Shown here piece after piece: positions 35,035-46,155 of a DNA stretch of 64,000 nucleotides. The notes under the pieces are model-generated. The model searched no databases and was not told the origin of the DNA. It saw only the letters and a list, made by a program, of their open reading frames with translations. Position 1 is the stretch's first letter. Each line of letters starts with the position of its first letter. Position numbers and translations under genes: made by a program. Source of the DNA: Gilliamella apicola (GTDB lineage Bacteria; Pseudomonadota; Gammaproteobacteria; Enterobacterales; Orbaceae); the NCBI RefSeq assembly GCF_003202915.1, contig NZ_QGLP01000009.1, positions 1-64,000 of the forward strand. The letters are read 5' to 3'.

Positions 35035-35814
35035 ATGAAAGTTAAACAAAGGCAGACGGCAATTTTAGAATATTTACAGAATCATGGACAGGTTAGTGTT
35101 GATGAATTAGTGGCACATTTTCGAACTACTGGAACGACAATAAGAAAAGATCTGACGCAACTTAATGAGAGTGGATTAGTCCTGCGGACTTATGGTGGTG
35201 CGATGTTAAATCGAGAAATTGGTGACCGAGCTATCGATCATAAAACCTACATTAATACCGCAGCGAAAAAAGCGATTGCTCAAGAAGCCGCAAAACTGAT
35301 CCATGAAGGCGATTCAATTATTTTTGATGCCGGTAGTACTGTTGCGCAGATGATCCCCATGCTAGCTCAATTTAATAATTTAACTATTATGACCAATAGT
35401 TTACATATGGTTAATGAACTGGTGGCTAATGATGATGATCAAACCATTATTCTAACTGGTGGTACCTTTCGTCGAAAATCAGCCTCGTTTCATAGTAACA
35501 ATGCATCCGCAATTGCTGCTTTTGAATCATATTCTTTTGATAAATTATTTATGGGGGCTGATGGTGTTGATGTTGTTGGTGGTGTAACGACATTCAATGA
35601 GAGCTATCATGGCAGTGTGGCGATGAGTAAAGCCGCCGCTAAATTAATTTTATTGGTTGATTCAACCAAATTCGGAAGGCGCAGCCCAAATGTGGTTTGT
35701 GATATTGAATCAGTTGATACTATTATTACCGACAATAATTTAGATGATAAATATTACGACGCTCTAATTGAGAAAGGCATCAAAGTTATAAAAGTAAAAC
35801 CGTTAGATAAATAA
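35035..35814 (+). CDS. srlR: glucitol operon repressor SrlR (GutR, DeoR family)
   Basis: A 259-residue DeoR-family repressor. The N-terminal winged helix has [20 protein letters not shown] and [18 protein letters not shown]. The C-terminal sensor domain contains [16 protein letters not shown], the [10 protein letters not shown] segment, GGTFRRKS and [17 protein letters not shown]. It is the last gene of the srl operon; gutQ, which follows in E. coli, is absent. The inducer is presumably glucitol or its phosphate. Confidence 0.93.
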   Translation: MKVKQRQTAILEYLQNHGQVSVDELVAHFRTTGTTIRKDLTQLNESGLVLRTYGGAMLNREIGDRAIDHKTYINTAAKKAIAQEAAKLIHEGDSIIFDAGSTVAQMIPMLAQFNNLTIMTNSLHMVNELVANDDDQTIILTGGTFRRKSASFHSNNASAIAAFESYSFDKLFMGADGVDVVGGVTTFNESYHGSVAMSKAAAKLILLVDSTKFGRRSPNVVCDIESVDTIITDNNLDDKYYDALIEKGIKVIKVKPLDK

Positions 35815-35940
35815 ATCATTTTTAAGATCTTAAAAATTTGCGGAATAGGTTTTGTGGCGCTAAATATTGGCTGATAAAGCAGATAATTAAACGCCAATTT
35901 TGATAATTTTATGTAGGATGGGGTTGCTAGTAACCAGTCG

Positions 35941-36037
35941 TAATGCCTTAAAACGCTTAAATTGTTTCAAAAGGCATTATTATGCGCTCGGACGCTATTA
36001 TCCCTTAACACTACTTTGAATATTATCACCCGAGCGC
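35941..36037. repeat. two adjacent inverted repeats between srlR and serA
   Basis: TAATGCCTT (35941-35949) and AAGGCATTA (35971-35979) are exact inverted arms. GCGCTCGG (35984-35991) and CCGAGCGC (36030-36037) are a second exact pair. They fill the gap between two convergent genes. No clear T run follows either, so terminator, REP-like element or miniature mobile element all remain possible. Confidence 0.55.
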
Positions 36038-36051
36038 TTGGCTAACACAGA

Positions 36052-37293
36052 TTAAAACAGTAATCTTGCTCGAATTGTACCGGCTACATTTTTTAATTTC
36101 ACCAGTAACTCTTCCGCTTTATTTTGTTCTACTCTATCAATATCAATAACCACATAACCAATTTTAGCATCAGTTTGTAAATACTGAGCTGAAATATTTA
36201 AACCTTGTTCGGCAAATAGTGTATTTATTGCTGTCAATACGCCGGGTTGGTTGTGGTGAATATTGATAAAGCGACTAGAGCCTTTCGCCGGAATCGGTAA
36301 GGAGGCTTCCGGAAAATTAACCGCCGAAAGGGTTGCCCCTGTGTCTGAATATTTTGCTAATTTAGTTGCAACTTCAATGCCAATATTTTCTTGGGCTTCA
36401 CTGGTTGAACCACCAATATGTGGGGTAATAATCACATTGTCGAATTTACACAGTGGTGATTCGAATGGGTCACTATTGGTTGCCGGTTCACTAGGGAAAA
36501 CATCAATTGCTGCACCACTAAGTTTATTGTTTTCTAGTGCTTGAGTTAAGGCCTCGATATCAATCACACTACCGCGAGAGGCATTTATCAATATTGAACC
36601 TGATTTCATCATGTCGATTTCTGATTTACCAATCATTTTAATGGTGGTTGAATTTTCAGGAACATGCATGCTGACAATATCACTCATAGCAAGTAATTCT
36701 TTCATAGTTGAAATTTGTTTAGCATTGCCTAAAGGTAATTTGGTTTCGATATCGTAAAAATAAACATTCATGCCTAATGATTCAGCCAATACACTTAATT
36801 GACTTCCAATGTGACCATAACCAATGATACCTAAGTTTTTTCCACGTGCTTCATGAGAGCCGGTAGCTAATTTGTTCCACTTACCTTGATGAGCTTTGGC
36901 ATTAGCTTCTGGCACACGACGAAGTAATAAGATTGCTTCGGCTAACACTAGTTCAGCAACCGAACGGGTATTGGAAAATGGCGCATTGAAAACAGGGATT
37001 CCTTTAACTGTCGCTGCATCAAGTTCAACTTGATTCGTACCAATACAGAAACAGCCAATTCCCGCTAGTTTTGGAGCGGCATCAATGATATCTTTGGTCA
37101 AATGTGTTCTTGAACGAATACCAATAAATCTTGCATCTTTTAATGCCGCTTCGAGTTCGGATCGGGATAGTGCACCTTTATGATATTCGATGTTGTTAAA
37201 GCCTGCCGATTTAAGTGTTTCAATCGCACTAGGGTGAACACCTTCAAGTAATAGAAACTTATTTTCATCTTTAGTTAACGCTTGAACAACCAT
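36052..37293 (-). CDS. serA: D-3-phosphoglycerate dehydrogenase SerA
   Basis: It oxidises 3-phosphoglycerate to 3-phosphohydroxypyruvate, the first step of serine synthesis. It has 413 residues (410 in E. coli). The N-terminal substrate domain has IGIRSRTHLT. The NAD loop is LGIIGYGHIGSQL, and the catalytic region includes INASRGSVIDI and TPHIGGSTSEAQENIG. The C-terminal ACT domain, with HHNQPGVLTAINTLFAEQG, gives feedback inhibition by serine. It is adjacent to rpiA as in E. coli. Confidence 0.97.
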   Translation of the reverse strand: MVVQALTKDENKFLLLEGVHPSAIETLKSAGFNNIEYHKGALSRSELEAALKDARFIGIRSRTHLTKDIIDAAPKLAGIGCFCIGTNQVELDAATVKGIPVFNAPFSNTRSVAELVLAEAILLLRRVPEANAKAHQGKWNKLATGSHEARGKNLGIIGYGHIGSQLSVLAESLGMNVYFYDIETKLPLGNAKQISTMKELLAMSDIVSMHVPENSTTIKMIGKSEIDMMKSGSILINASRGSVIDIEALTQALENNKLSGAAIDVFPSEPATNSDPFESPLCKFDNVIITPHIGGSTSEAQENIGIEVATKLAKYSDTGATLSAVNFPEASLPIPAKGSSRFINIHHNQPGVLTAINTLFAEQGLNISAQYLQTDAKIGYVVIDIDRVEQNKAEELLVKLKNVAGTIRARLLF

Positions 37294-37352
37294 CTCTTCC
37301 TCTCTATTTTTTATATTTAAATCAATTTATGATGCAAAATTAAAACTGCAAT

Positions 37353-38015
37353 CTATCTTTTTGTTACTTCTTTTACGCCAGAACTGGTACCGACTAAGGC
37401 GATATCCGCTCCTTTATTGGCAAACAATCCCACTGTGACCACACCCGGGATACTATTAATTCGATCTTCTAATTCCATTGGTTTGGCAATGACAAGGTCA
37501 TGAACATCTAAAATAACATTACCATTGTCGGTAACCACACCTTGCCGATAGATGGGTTTGCCACCAAGTTTGAATAATTCACGAGCAACATAGGAGCGCG
37601 CCATCGGAATAACTTCTACGGGCAGAGGGAATTTGCCGAGCACATCTACCATTTTGGATTCATCAACGATACAGATAAACTGTTTTGCCAGAGCCGATAC
37701 AATTTTTTCTCGAGTTAATGCGGCGCCTCCGCCCTTAATCATCTGCATATTATGATTAATTTCGTCTGCTCCATCGACATAAATATCTAAGCTATCAACA
37801 TCATTGCAGTCTAATACTGGTATGCCATAGCTTTTCAATTTTTGGGTAGAGGCTTCTGAACTAGAGACAGTTCCTTTTATCTGATCCTTCATTGTAGCTA
37901 AAGCATCAATGAAATGTGCTGCAGTAGATCCTGTACCTACGCCAATTAATGAATCAGGTTTAACAAATTTTAGCGCAGACCAACCCACTGCTTTTTTTAG
38001 TTCATCTTGTGTCAT
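37353..38015 (-). CDS. rpiA: ribose-5-phosphate isomerase A
   Basis: It interconverts ribose-5-phosphate and ribulose-5-phosphate. It has 220-221 residues from ATG 38015. Active-site blocks are [15 protein letters not shown], the [20 protein letters not shown] block and [18 protein letters not shown]. The frame is open further upstream, but the residues there are not conserved and 38015 matches the known N-terminus [12 protein letters not shown]. It is divergent from argP, the E. coli arrangement. Confidence 0.96.
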   Translation of the reverse strand: MTQDELKKAVGWSALKFVKPDSLIGVGTGSTAAHFIDALATMKDQIKGTVSSSEASTQKLKSYGIPVLDCNDVDSLDIYVDGADEINHNMQMIKGGGAALTREKIVSALAKQFICIVDESKMVDVLGKFPLPVEVIPMARSYVARELFKLGGKPIYRQGVVTDNGNVILDVHDLVIAKPMELEDRINSIPGVVTVGLFANKGADIALVGTSSGVKEVTKR

Positions 38016-38224
38016 GATATCACCGTGTGTAAATCCAATTTCGATCAAAAAAAATAAAATTTTAAAAGCAAAATTATTTAAGATATGGCATAGTAACCAA
38101 TTGGAAAGCAAAAATCATTAGTAATTTTAGAAAATCTATAAAGTTTTAAAACGATTTGAATTTTTTTGCAAAATTAAAATAGCTTGAATGACCAAGCGTA
38201 GATCAAGTCATTAGTAAAGAGATT

Positions 38225-39130
38225 ATGAAGCGTCCAGATTATAGAGCATTACAAGCATTAGATGCAGTGATAAAAGAACGGGGATTTGAACGAGCAGCTG
38301 ATAAATTGTGTATTACACAACCAGCGGTTTCGCAACGTATCAAGCAATTGGAAAGCTTTTTTGGTCAGCAACTCTTGGTGAGAACGATTCCTCCTAAAGC
38401 AACTAAACAAGGGGAGCATCTTTTAGGATTATTGCATCAAGTAGAATTGTTGGAACAACAATGGTTAGGCGATAATGAACAAAATACGACACCACTGTCA
38501 TTATCCATTGCCATTAATGCTGACTCTTTAGCTACATGGTTTTTACCAGCTTTAAAACCGGTATTAGATAAAAATATTTTACGTTTTGATATTCAAGTCA
38601 AAGATGAGGAGCATACTTTAGAACTACTGCGATTAGGAACCGTTGTTGCGGCCATTAGTATTCAACCTAATCCATTACCAGGTTGTTTATCGGATTTATT
38701 AGGTGCATTAGACTATATTTTTGTTGCTTCTCCGGAATTTGCTAAAAAATACTTCCCTAATGGCGTAACCCGCTCATCGTTGTTAAAAGCCCCAGCGGTA
38801 GCATTTGACCATTTGGACGATATGCATCAAGCCTTCTTGCAAGAGAACTTTAATCTTACCCCTGGCAGTGTTATTTGCCATATAACCAGCTCATCTGAAG
38901 CTTTTGTTCAATTAGCTAAACAAGGTTCTGCTTGCTGTATGATTCCAATGCTACAAGTCGAGCAGGAGTTAAAAAATGGCGAATTGGTTAATTTGACCGA
39001 AGGTTTATTCCAAAGACGTATGCTGTATTGGCATCGTTTTGCGCCTGAAAGTAGCGTGATGCAAAATATTTCCGAAACATTGATTCGTTACGCACAACGC
39101 ATATTGTCACAGCACCAAGAACGCAAATAA
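38225..39130 (+). CDS. argP: LysR-family regulator ArgP (IciA)
   Basis: A 301-residue LysR-type regulator that in E. coli controls argO, dapB and other lysine/arginine-responsive genes. The winged helix at residues 5-60 has [20 protein letters not shown]. The effector domain contains [20 protein letters not shown], which is diagnostic of ArgP. It faces rpiA across a 209-base divergent promoter region, as in E. coli. A weak dyad TCAGAT/ATCTGA follows the stop. Confidence 0.93.
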   Translation: MKRPDYRALQALDAVIKERGFERAADKLCITQPAVSQRIKQLESFFGQQLLVRTIPPKATKQGEHLLGLLHQVELLEQQWLGDNEQNTTPLSLSIAINADSLATWFLPALKPVLDKNILRFDIQVKDEEHTLELLRLGTVVAAISIQPNPLPGCLSDLLGALDYIFVASPEFAKKYFPNGVTRSSLLKAPAVAFDHLDDMHQAFLQENFNLTPGSVICHITSSSEAFVQLAKQGSACCMIPMLQVEQELKNGELVNLTEGLFQRRMLYWHRFAPESSVMQNISETLIRYAQRILSQHQERK

Positions 39131-39210
39131 CAGTCAGATTAACTATTTTTATCTGATCATAATATTGTTTTATGTACTTTACCTTCTATTACAATTTATA
39201 GAGCTAAAAA

Positions 39211-40281
39211 ATGAGCCAATTGAAAAACGACCGTTATTTACGAGCTTTACAATGTTTGCCTGTAGATTACACGCCAATTTGGATGATGCGTCAAGCCGGT
39301 CGATACTTACCTGAATATCGGCAGCTTAGAGCTAAAGCGGGTGATTTCATGACCATGTGCCAAAATCCAGAACTTGCCTGTGAAGCGACGTTACAACCAT
39401 TACGACGCTTTGATCTCGATGCCGCTATTATTTTTTCCGATATTTTAACTATTCCTGATGCAATGGGGCTTGGTTTATATTTTGAAACAGGCGAGGGACC
39501 GAAATTTAAAAAAACAATTTCTTGTTTAAACGATATAGTACAATTGCCAATACCTGATCCAGAGCAATCGCTTACATACGTAATGGATGCTATTCGCATA
39601 ACTAAGCAAGAGTTAGATGGAAAAGTGCCATTAATTGGTTTTTCTGGAAGTCCCTGGACACTAGCAACTTATATGGTTGAAGGTGGAAGCAGTAAAACAT
39701 TTACTAAAATAAAAAAGCTACTTTATTGCGAACCTAAAGCACTACATTTGTTGTTAGAAAAATTAGCTAACAGTGTGGCTCTATATTTAAATGCTCAAAT
39801 AGCGGCTGGCGCGCAGTCAATTATGATCTTTGATACCTGGGGAGGAGCACTCAGCCACCAAAGTTATCGTAATTTTTCTTTGCATTATATGCAGTTAATT
39901 ATATCGCAACTAAAACGTGGTAAGAAAAGCCAGAATATTACTACTTATGTTCCAGTAACGCTATTTACCAAAGGTGGCGGTTTATGGCTTAATGCTATTT
40001 CCAACTCAGGGAGTGATGCAATCGGTGTAGATTGGACAGTGGATTTGAATCAAATAGACCAAAAGGGTAAGATTGCCATACAAGGTAATTTAGATCCGGC
40101 AATATTATATGCCAATCAAGAAACTATTGCGTCTAACGTAGAGTCAGTTTTGGCAGAATTTGGTCACTATAATGGTCATATTTTTAATTTAGGTCACGGT
40201 ATCCACCAAGATATTCCGATTGAGCATGTGCAATATTTAGTTGATGCAGTACACAAACAGTCAAAAAGGTTTCATTCATGA
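39211..40281 (+). CDS. hemE: uroporphyrinogen decarboxylase HemE
   Basis: It removes four carboxyl groups from uroporphyrinogen III to give coproporphyrinogen III in haem synthesis. It has 356 residues. The N-terminal signature [15 protein letters not shown] carries the substrate-binding R27 and R31. [13 protein letters not shown] includes the key aspartate, and [17 protein letters not shown] is the second signature. [12 protein letters not shown] and [16 protein letters not shown] are conserved. It overlaps yjaG by ATGA. Confidence 0.98.
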   Translation: MSQLKNDRYLRALQCLPVDYTPIWMMRQAGRYLPEYRQLRAKAGDFMTMCQNPELACEATLQPLRRFDLDAAIIFSDILTIPDAMGLGLYFETGEGPKFKKTISCLNDIVQLPIPDPEQSLTYVMDAIRITKQELDGKVPLIGFSGSPWTLATYMVEGGSSKTFTKIKKLLYCEPKALHLLLEKLANSVALYLNAQIAAGAQSIMIFDTWGGALSHQSYRNFSLHYMQLIISQLKRGKKSQNITTYVPVTLFTKGGGLWLNAISNSGSDAIGVDWTVDLNQIDQKGKIAIQGNLDPAILYANQETIASNVESVLAEFGHYNGHIFNLGHGIHQDIPIEHVQYLVDAVHKQSKRFHS

Positions 40282-40871
40282 TTAAAAATCCAGTTCAATT
40301 AAGGCTAGCAAAGTTGCCCGTCTGGAAGCAGCGTTTATTTATGGTTTGTTTATGTGAACGAATGTACCCAAATTTTATTTACTATTGCAATTTGCAACAA
40401 GATGAACTGTCAGCTGTTGGATATAAAAAAATTCTTGATCTTATTTGGGAATCATTGTTAGTTGAAAATGTAAAAATCAATTTTGATTTACAACTCGAGA
40501 AATTAGAATCACTAATTCCAATTGTCAATAATGATAGCCCATATATGGTTTACCCTGCTATTGATGCTTGTCAGGCATTGAGTGAGATTCTACACTCTTT
40601 TATCAGTGGCGAAATAGTGGAACATACAGCCAGAGTTAGCAGTATCTCCGCAACTACTGTAGCGGAATTTGAAATGACCAAAGACAATATTGAGCTGTCG
40701 GAAGATGAACAATCATCTCTACCTTGTGTAATTGAAGAATTTGATTTGCAATGGGAAATATATCGATTATTAATTGATGAAAATAATGAAAGCATTGATT
40801 TGATTCGAGGTCTTAAAATGGACATTCGGTCAGCAGAAACTAGTAATATTGGCGTTTTTTTGAGCGATTAA
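40278..40871 (+). CDS. yjaG: YjaG family (DUF416) protein
   Basis: A 197-residue soluble protein of the DUF416/YjaG family, function unknown. [20 protein letters not shown] at the N-terminus and [14 protein letters not shown] in the middle are family blocks. It is coupled to hemE by a 4-base overlap. In E. coli the order is hemE-nfi-yjaG-hupA; nfi (endonuclease V) is missing here. hupA follows after 174 bases. Confidence 0.88.
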   Translation: MIKNPVQLRLAKLPVWKQRLFMVCLCERMYPNFIYYCNLQQDELSAVGYKKILDLIWESLLVENVKINFDLQLEKLESLIPIVNNDSPYMVYPAIDACQALSEILHSFISGEIVEHTARVSSISATTVAEFEMTKDNIELSEDEQSSLPCVIEEFDLQWEIYRLLIDENNESIDLIRGLKMDIRSAETSNIGVFLSD

Positions 40872-41045
40872 GTCACTTGAAGCGTTATTTTTTTAATTTC
40901 TATTAAATTTTTCTTTAACATTGAGCAAATATAGACTACATTTAATAGCTACGTAATCTAAATCACGTTTACAGAAGCAGAGTTAGTTTTCAACTTTGTT
41001 TATAATGTTAACTTTAACAATAAAATAAATATGTAAGGATATTCC

Positions 41046-41318
41046 ATGAATAAAACAGAACTTGTAGATGCTATTGCTAGTAAAGCTGATATTACTAAAG
41101 TTGCAGCTAAAACTGCTTTAGAAGCAACTCTAGCTGCTATTACTGAATCATTAAAATCTGGTGAGCCAGTTCAATTAGTTGGTTTTGGTACATTCAAAGT
41201 TAATGCTCGTAAAGCTCGTACTGGTCGTAATCCAAAAACAGGTAAAGAAATTAAAATTGCGGCAAGTAAAGTACCAGCTTTCGTTTCTGGTAAAAGCTTA
41301 AAAGAAGCTATCAAATAA
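41046..41318 (+). CDS. hupA: DNA-binding protein HU-alpha
   Basis: A 90-residue nucleoid protein that bends DNA as a dimer. The sequence from [19 protein letters not shown] through [20 protein letters not shown] and [14 protein letters not shown] is typical HU. The DNA-binding beta arm has RNPKTGKEI, with the intercalating proline in RNP. The neighbour yjaG supports alpha rather than beta. TAAGGATA lies before the ATG, a TATAAT hexamer sits at 41001-41006, and a terminator follows. Confidence 0.97.
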   Translation: MNKTELVDAIASKADITKVAAKTALEATLAAITESLKSGEPVQLVGFGTFKVNARKARTGRNPKTGKEIKIAASKVPAFVSGKSLKEAIK

Positions 41319-41350
41319 TTTTTGTTGCTTTCTATAGTGAATTTCCTAAG

Positions 41351-41380
41351 GCCATAACCAATAAGTTATGGCTTTATTGT
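41351..41380 (+). terminator. terminator after hupA
   Basis: GCCATAAC and GTTATGGC form an 8-bp stem with a 6-base loop, followed by TTTATTGTTTT. Confidence 0.8.
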
Positions 41381-41463
41381 TTTGCATTCCAACACTAATT
41401 TAATCTTCGTTTTTCGCTATTCAATTATTAATGAATATTTTCGCTACAATCATTTAGCGCCAT

Positions 41464-41949
41464 TTAAACCGTTAATTTAGCAAATTTAGCATTTAATTCA
41501 GTGGCTAAATCTTCTGGTGATATTTCGATTTCTAATCCTCTTTTGCCTCCAGAAACCATTATGGTTGCATATTGTTCGGCACTATTATCAATTAGTGTTG
41601 GTAATTTTTGTTTTTGCCCTAAAGGACTTATGCCACCAACTATATAACCGGTCCTTTTTTGTGCTAACTGCGGATCGGCTAATTCAATTTTTTTACAAGC
41701 TAGAGTTTTAGCGGCTTGTTTAAGATCTAATGTACAATCAACAGGTAATACACAAACGGCTAAGGTTTTATTATCACCATTCATACTTACAACTAAAGTT
41801 TTAAATATTTGACCAGCAATAATATTAAGTTCTACCCCAAGTTTATTAGCTGCTTCTTGACCATAATGACTTTGATGGCTATCGTGTTGATATTGGTGAA
41901 TATTGAATTTAATTTTATGCTTTTTAAGCAATCTAATGGCTGGAGTCAT
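41464..41949 (-). CDS. ybaK: Cys-tRNA(Pro)/Cys-tRNA(Cys) deacylase YbaK
   Basis: It hydrolyses cysteine mischarged on tRNA-Pro, in trans to prolyl-tRNA synthetase. It has 161 residues. Family marks are MTPAIRLLKKHKIKFNIHQY, the catalytic-lysine block QIFKTLVV, YIVGGISPLGQKQKLPTLID and MVSGGKRGLEIEI. proS is elsewhere in this window (55.1 kb). The gene is convergent with hupA. Confidence 0.94.
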   Translation of the reverse strand: MTPAIRLLKKHKIKFNIHQYQHDSHQSHYGQEAANKLGVELNIIAGQIFKTLVVSMNGDNKTLAVCVLPVDCTLDLKQAAKTLACKKIELADPQLAQKRTGYIVGGISPLGQKQKLPTLIDNSAEQYATIMVSGGKRGLEIEISPEDLATELNAKFAKLTV

Positions 41950-41980
41950 AATAGTAAAATTTTATAGGTGAGGAGTGAGT

Positions 41981-42010
41981 AATCCCTACTAATTGTTATT
42001 AATAGGGATT
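41981..42010 (-). terminator. possible terminator between the membrane protein gene and ybaK
   Basis: AATCCCTA and TAGGGATT are exact 8-base arms with a 14-base loop. The minus strand lacks a clear T run, so this may be only an intercistronic hairpin. Confidence 0.4.
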
Positions 42011-42051
42011 TATATGATTAAACTAAACTATATACTACATTAAAAAACCAA

Positions 42052-42876
42052 CTAAGAGATAACTTGTTGGTTGTTTTGATTATTATTATCTAAATTCGGT
42101 TGTTCAACCACATTAGAAGCGCTGTATAAGCGGAAGAAGAAGCTATATACAAAGAAACTAAGAAATGTAGATAATACTGAATAAATAATCATTACAACAA
42201 TATTATCACCTAGCATTGCACTAATAAAAAATAGTATCACATTTATAACCCAACTAATTAAAACCATTAACAAAGGCGCTTTCCATTGTGTTGCCGTTAA
42301 CTTATGGCAATCAGCAAATTTTTGAAAAAATCCTTTTGAATTTGGACGGATTAATGAAGCACAAAAGTAATATGCGATGACACTTATAAATAATCCAATT
42401 GTTGCACCTGATAATATTAATAAAAGGGAGGCTGCTCGTGATGGTAAGATAAAACCGATAATTCCAAAAATTAAAGAAACCACAATAGCTATAACAATTG
42501 TTATAATAGTATAAATACAGGCAAAACCTAAAAGATTTAAAAACGCTGGTAATAGTCGTTGTAATACTAATTTTAGATCAAATTTCTCACTAGCTGATAA
42601 ATTATAAATAATGCCAATCATTACTGATGAAATGAAGAGATATACAATAAATAAAAGAAGTAATACTCCAAATATTGTACCAACTATATCATATGCATTT
42701 CTATAATATATCATATTTGCTGTAATGGTTGCTGGATCAAAAACAAGATAAGTTAATAGTGAACTAGCTAATGAAATTACTACGCTAGAGATCGCAATTG
42801 CCACAAAGCGATTACGAATAAAGTTAATTGTTTGTTCTAAAGTAACTAAAAAAGATAAATTATTTTGTGAGTTCAT
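42052..42876 (-). CDS. inner membrane protein, possibly YciC family (UPF0259)
   Basis: A 274-residue protein with about six membrane segments (near residues 23-43, 68-92, 110-140, 148-172, 200-220 and 228-250) and an Asn/Gln-rich polar tail. The N-terminal pattern INFIRNRFVAIAI and the ending FFRLYSAS resemble YciC (UPF0259), but the similarity is weak. Function is unknown. It follows glyS on the same strand after 60 bases that contain a perfect 22-base palindrome. Confidence 0.55.
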   Translation of the reverse strand: MNSQNNLSFLVTLEQTINFIRNRFVAIAISSVVISLASSLLTYLVFDPATITANMIYYRNAYDIVGTIFGVLLLLFIVYLFISSVMIGIIYNLSASEKFDLKLVLQRLLPAFLNLLGFACIYTIITIVIAIVVSLIFGIIGFILPSRAASLLLILSGATIGLFISVIAYYFCASLIRPNSKGFFQKFADCHKLTATQWKAPLLMVLISWVINVILFFISAMLGDNIVVMIIYSVLSTFLSFFVYSFFFRLYSASNVVEQPNLDNNNQNNQQVIS

Positions 42877-42891
42877 CGTTTTTCCTTATGG

Positions 42892-42913
42892 GTGGTAATA
42901 CATGTATTACCAC
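42892..42913. promoter_or_regulatory. perfect 22-base palindrome between glyS and the membrane protein gene
   Basis: GTGGTAATACA is followed directly by its exact reverse complement TGTATTACCAC. It has no spacer and no T run after it, so it looks like a dyad operator or a cruciform-forming site as much as a terminator. It lies 16-37 bases before the start codon of the membrane protein gene. Confidence 0.5.
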
Positions 42914-42936
42914 GGTATAGAGATTTAATTCAATAG

Positions 42937-45006
42937 TTATGATTGTAGTAAAGAAATATCGGCAACTTTCAAAAATAAATTTTGTAATTTCTTTAAAAGA
43001 GCCAATCGGTTTAGTTTAATTTTTTCATCATCAACCATGACCATTACTTTTTCAAAAAATGTATCAATAGGCGCTTTAAGTGATGATAATTCAATTAAGG
43101 CATCTTGATATCGACCTTCAGAAAAGTAAGGTGCTAACTTGTCTGTCAATATTGCTATTTGCATGGCTAGCTCGCCTTCAGCACCAGCTTCAAGCAATGA
43201 AGCGTTAATATTTTCAGGGATAGCGTTTTCGGTTTTAGACAAAATATTTGATACGCGTTTATTTGCTTCGGCTAACGAAGATGCTTCAGGTAACGTTCTA
43301 AAATGTGTTACCGCATTAACACGAGTATCAAAATCTGCGGGTTTGGTTGGATTGATTGCCAAAACAGCCTGAATGGTATCTATCGCGAATCCTTTTTCTT
43401 GATACCATGCTCGGAATCGACCTTGCATAAAATTGACAATGTCTTCAACGACATTGTTGTTGGTTAATTTATCACCATATAATGATGCGGCAAAATTTGC
43501 TAGCTCAACCAAATCAAGCGGTAATTTTTTTTCAACAATAATGCGTAATACGCCAATAGCTGCACGTCGAAGAGCAAATGGGTCTTTATCACCTTTAGGG
43601 TGCTGACCGATACCAAAAATACCGGCCAATGTATCCATTTTTTCTGCAATAGATACTGCACTAGAAACAGGGGTACTTGGTAGTTCATCACCGGAAAAAC
43701 GCGGTTTATATTGCTCTTCTATAGCGGTGGCGACTTCAATAGTTTCACCATCTTTAATCGCTATATAGCGACCTATGATGCCTTGTGTTTCGGGAAATTC
43801 AAATACCGTATTGGTAACTAAATCGCATTTAGTTAATTTTCCTGCTCGTTTTGCTTGTTCAATGTCAGCGCCAATTTTTTCCGCAACAAAGCCTGATAAG
43901 GCTTCTATACGAAGCGCTTTATTTTTAACTGTACCAAGTTGTTGTTGGAACAGAACCGTTTCAAGGCGTGGAAGGCGATCAGCTAAACGCTGTTTTAAGT
44001 CTGTTTTATAAAAAAATTCGGCATCAGCTAAGCGTGGACGAACCACCTTTTCATTACCCGAAATAACCACTTGTGGATCTTTTGATTCAATATTGGCAAC
44101 AAAAATGAAGTTTGGTAATAGTTTTCCTTGTTTATCATAAACAGGAAAATATTTTTGATCCCCTTTCATGGTGTAGACTAATGACTCAGCTGGAACCTCC
44201 AAAAATCTCTCTTCAAATTTTGCTGTCAATACTACTGGCCATTCAACCAATGATGATACTTCTTCAAGTAAGCTTTCAGTTAAATCTGCTTTACCATTGA
44301 GTTGGGCTGCGGCTGTTTCAGCTTGCTGTTTAATAATTGATTTTCGTTTATTATAGTCGGCGATAACTTTACCGCGCTGTTCAAGAATTTCAGGATATTG
44401 GTCAGCATTATCAATAGTAAATTCTTGCTCGCCCATGAAGCGGTGTCCGCGAATGATTCGATCTGATTGAATATCCAAAATAACACCGGGAACTAATTCA
44501 TCGCCATATAACATGGTTACTGTATGACTTGGTCGAATAAACTCAACTTGGCGAGCAGCCCAACGCATAGGTTTAGGAATAGGCAGTTTGCTTAAGGCGT
44601 TTTTAACCATATCACATAATAAATTAACGACAGCCTGACCTTTTTGATTGTGAGTATAAGATAACCATTCGCCTTTATCTGTTTGCATGCGCTCCGCTTG
44701 AGAGACATCAATACCACAACCTCGAGCCCAACCTTCCGCTGCTTTAGTTGGATTGCCGTTTGCATCAAATGCCGCACTTACCGCTGGACCACGCTTTACA
44801 ACTTGGCTATCTGGTTGCGTATCATTCAAATTTAAAACTTTTAAAGCTAAACGGCGTGGTGATGCATACCAAAGCACTTCACCATGCTCCAAGTTAGCAT
44901 TATCAAGTTGTTCAATAAAATTAGCTGCAAAGCTTTCAGCCAAAGTACGAAGTGATTTCGGTGGTAACTCTTCAGTACCGATTTCTACTAGAAATGTTTT
45001 TTGCAT
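42937..45006 (-). CDS. glyS: glycyl-tRNA synthetase beta subunit
   Basis: The beta subunit of the tetrameric (alpha2-beta2) glycyl-tRNA synthetase, responsible mainly for tRNA binding. It has 689 residues, the same length as in E. coli. The N-terminus [14 protein letters not shown], the middle [20 protein letters not shown] and [18 protein letters not shown] in the C-terminal half are family marks. It follows glyQ after 13 bases. Confidence 0.98.
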   Translation of the reverse strand: MQKTFLVEIGTEELPPKSLRTLAESFAANFIEQLDNANLEHGEVLWYASPRRLALKVLNLNDTQPDSQVVKRGPAVSAAFDANGNPTKAAEGWARGCGIDVSQAERMQTDKGEWLSYTHNQKGQAVVNLLCDMVKNALSKLPIPKPMRWAARQVEFIRPSHTVTMLYGDELVPGVILDIQSDRIIRGHRFMGEQEFTIDNADQYPEILEQRGKVIADYNKRKSIIKQQAETAAAQLNGKADLTESLLEEVSSLVEWPVVLTAKFEERFLEVPAESLVYTMKGDQKYFPVYDKQGKLLPNFIFVANIESKDPQVVISGNEKVVRPRLADAEFFYKTDLKQRLADRLPRLETVLFQQQLGTVKNKALRIEALSGFVAEKIGADIEQAKRAGKLTKCDLVTNTVFEFPETQGIIGRYIAIKDGETIEVATAIEEQYKPRFSGDELPSTPVSSAVSIAEKMDTLAGIFGIGQHPKGDKDPFALRRAAIGVLRIIVEKKLPLDLVELANFAASLYGDKLTNNNVVEDIVNFMQGRFRAWYQEKGFAIDTIQAVLAINPTKPADFDTRVNAVTHFRTLPEASSLAEANKRVSNILSKTENAIPENINASLLEAGAEGELAMQIAILTDKLAPYFSEGRYQDALIELSSLKAPIDTFFEKVMVMVDDEKIKLNRLALLKKLQNLFLKVADISLLQS

Positions 45007-45019
45007 AATATATCAATTC

Positions 45020-45952
45020 CTACTTAGATGCATTTTGGTTAGAACTTGAATTTTGGCACATTGGGAAGCCAAGGGCTTCACGAGACGCGTAATATGCTTC
45101 AGCCACCATTTTGGTTAATGTTCTGATACGCAATATATAACGTTGTCGCTCAGTTACCGAAATTGCTTTGCGGGCATCAAGTAAATTAAAACAGTGAGCG
45201 GCTTTTAAAATACGTTCATAAGCCGGTAGTGGTAGTGGTTTTTCTAACTCGAGTAACATTTTGGCTTCTTTTTCATGTTGTTCAAAACAATAAAATAAGA
45301 AATCAATATTAGCGTATTCGAAATTATAGGTGGATTGTTCAACTTCGTTTTGATGGAAAACATCACCATAAGTGGTTTTACCAAAGGCGCCATCACTCCA
45401 GATTAGATCATAAACGCTATCGACACCTTGAATATACATAGCAAGGCGTTCTAAACCATAAGTTATCTCACCAGTAACGGGTTTACATTCAAGTCCACCA
45501 ACCTGTTGGAAATAGGTAAATTGGGTGACTTCCATACCATTTAACCAAACTTCCCAACCTAATCCCCAGGCACCTAATGTTGGATTTTCCCAATTATCTT
45601 CAACAAAACGGATATCATTAACGGTTGGATCAAGACCAAGTTCTTTTAATGAACCTAAGTAAAGCTCTTGGATGTTGTCCGGTGATGGCTTTAAGATAAC
45701 TTGAAATTGGTAATAATGCTGTAACCTATTAGGATTTTCACCATAGCGACCATCAGTAGGGCGACGAGAAGGTTGAACGTAGGCGGCGTTAATTGGTTCC
45801 GGACCAAGTGCTCTTAAACAGGTCATTGGATGAGAAGTTCCTGCACCGACTTCCATATCTAATGGCTGAATCACTGTACAACCTTGATTAGCCCAATAAT
45901 CTTGTAACGTAAGTATTAAACCCTGAAAGGTTTTGACATTAAACTTTTGCAT
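45020..45952 (-). CDS. glyQ: glycyl-tRNA synthetase alpha subunit
   Basis: The catalytic alpha subunit, which forms glycyl-adenylate and charges tRNA-Gly with GlyS. It has 310 residues. Class II signatures include [20 protein letters not shown], the [20 protein letters not shown] block, [20 protein letters not shown] and [16 protein letters not shown]. It is the first gene of glyQ-glyS and is divergent from envC. Confidence 0.98.
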   Translation of the reverse strand: MQKFNVKTFQGLILTLQDYWANQGCTVIQPLDMEVGAGTSHPMTCLRALGPEPINAAYVQPSRRPTDGRYGENPNRLQHYYQFQVILKPSPDNIQELYLGSLKELGLDPTVNDIRFVEDNWENPTLGAWGLGWEVWLNGMEVTQFTYFQQVGGLECKPVTGEITYGLERLAMYIQGVDSVYDLIWSDGAFGKTTYGDVFHQNEVEQSTYNFEYANIDFLFYCFEQHEKEAKMLLELEKPLPLPAYERILKAAHCFNLLDARKAISVTERQRYILRIRTLTKMVAEAYYASREALGFPMCQNSSSNQNASK

Positions 45953-46155
45953 GATGTTATCTTTGTGGTTGAATTAATTTTTTCTACAAATTAAATAGTG
46001 ATACATTTTATACTTTTTATTGGTGCTTGTGAAATGTCAAATTACTTTATATTGATTAAGTTACCTAAGAGAGTTTTCATTTTGCATCTTGACTTATTTC
46101 TAGGTATAGTGAAGTTATCTAACTTGCTTGGTAATAAATCATAAATAAAAAGGCC

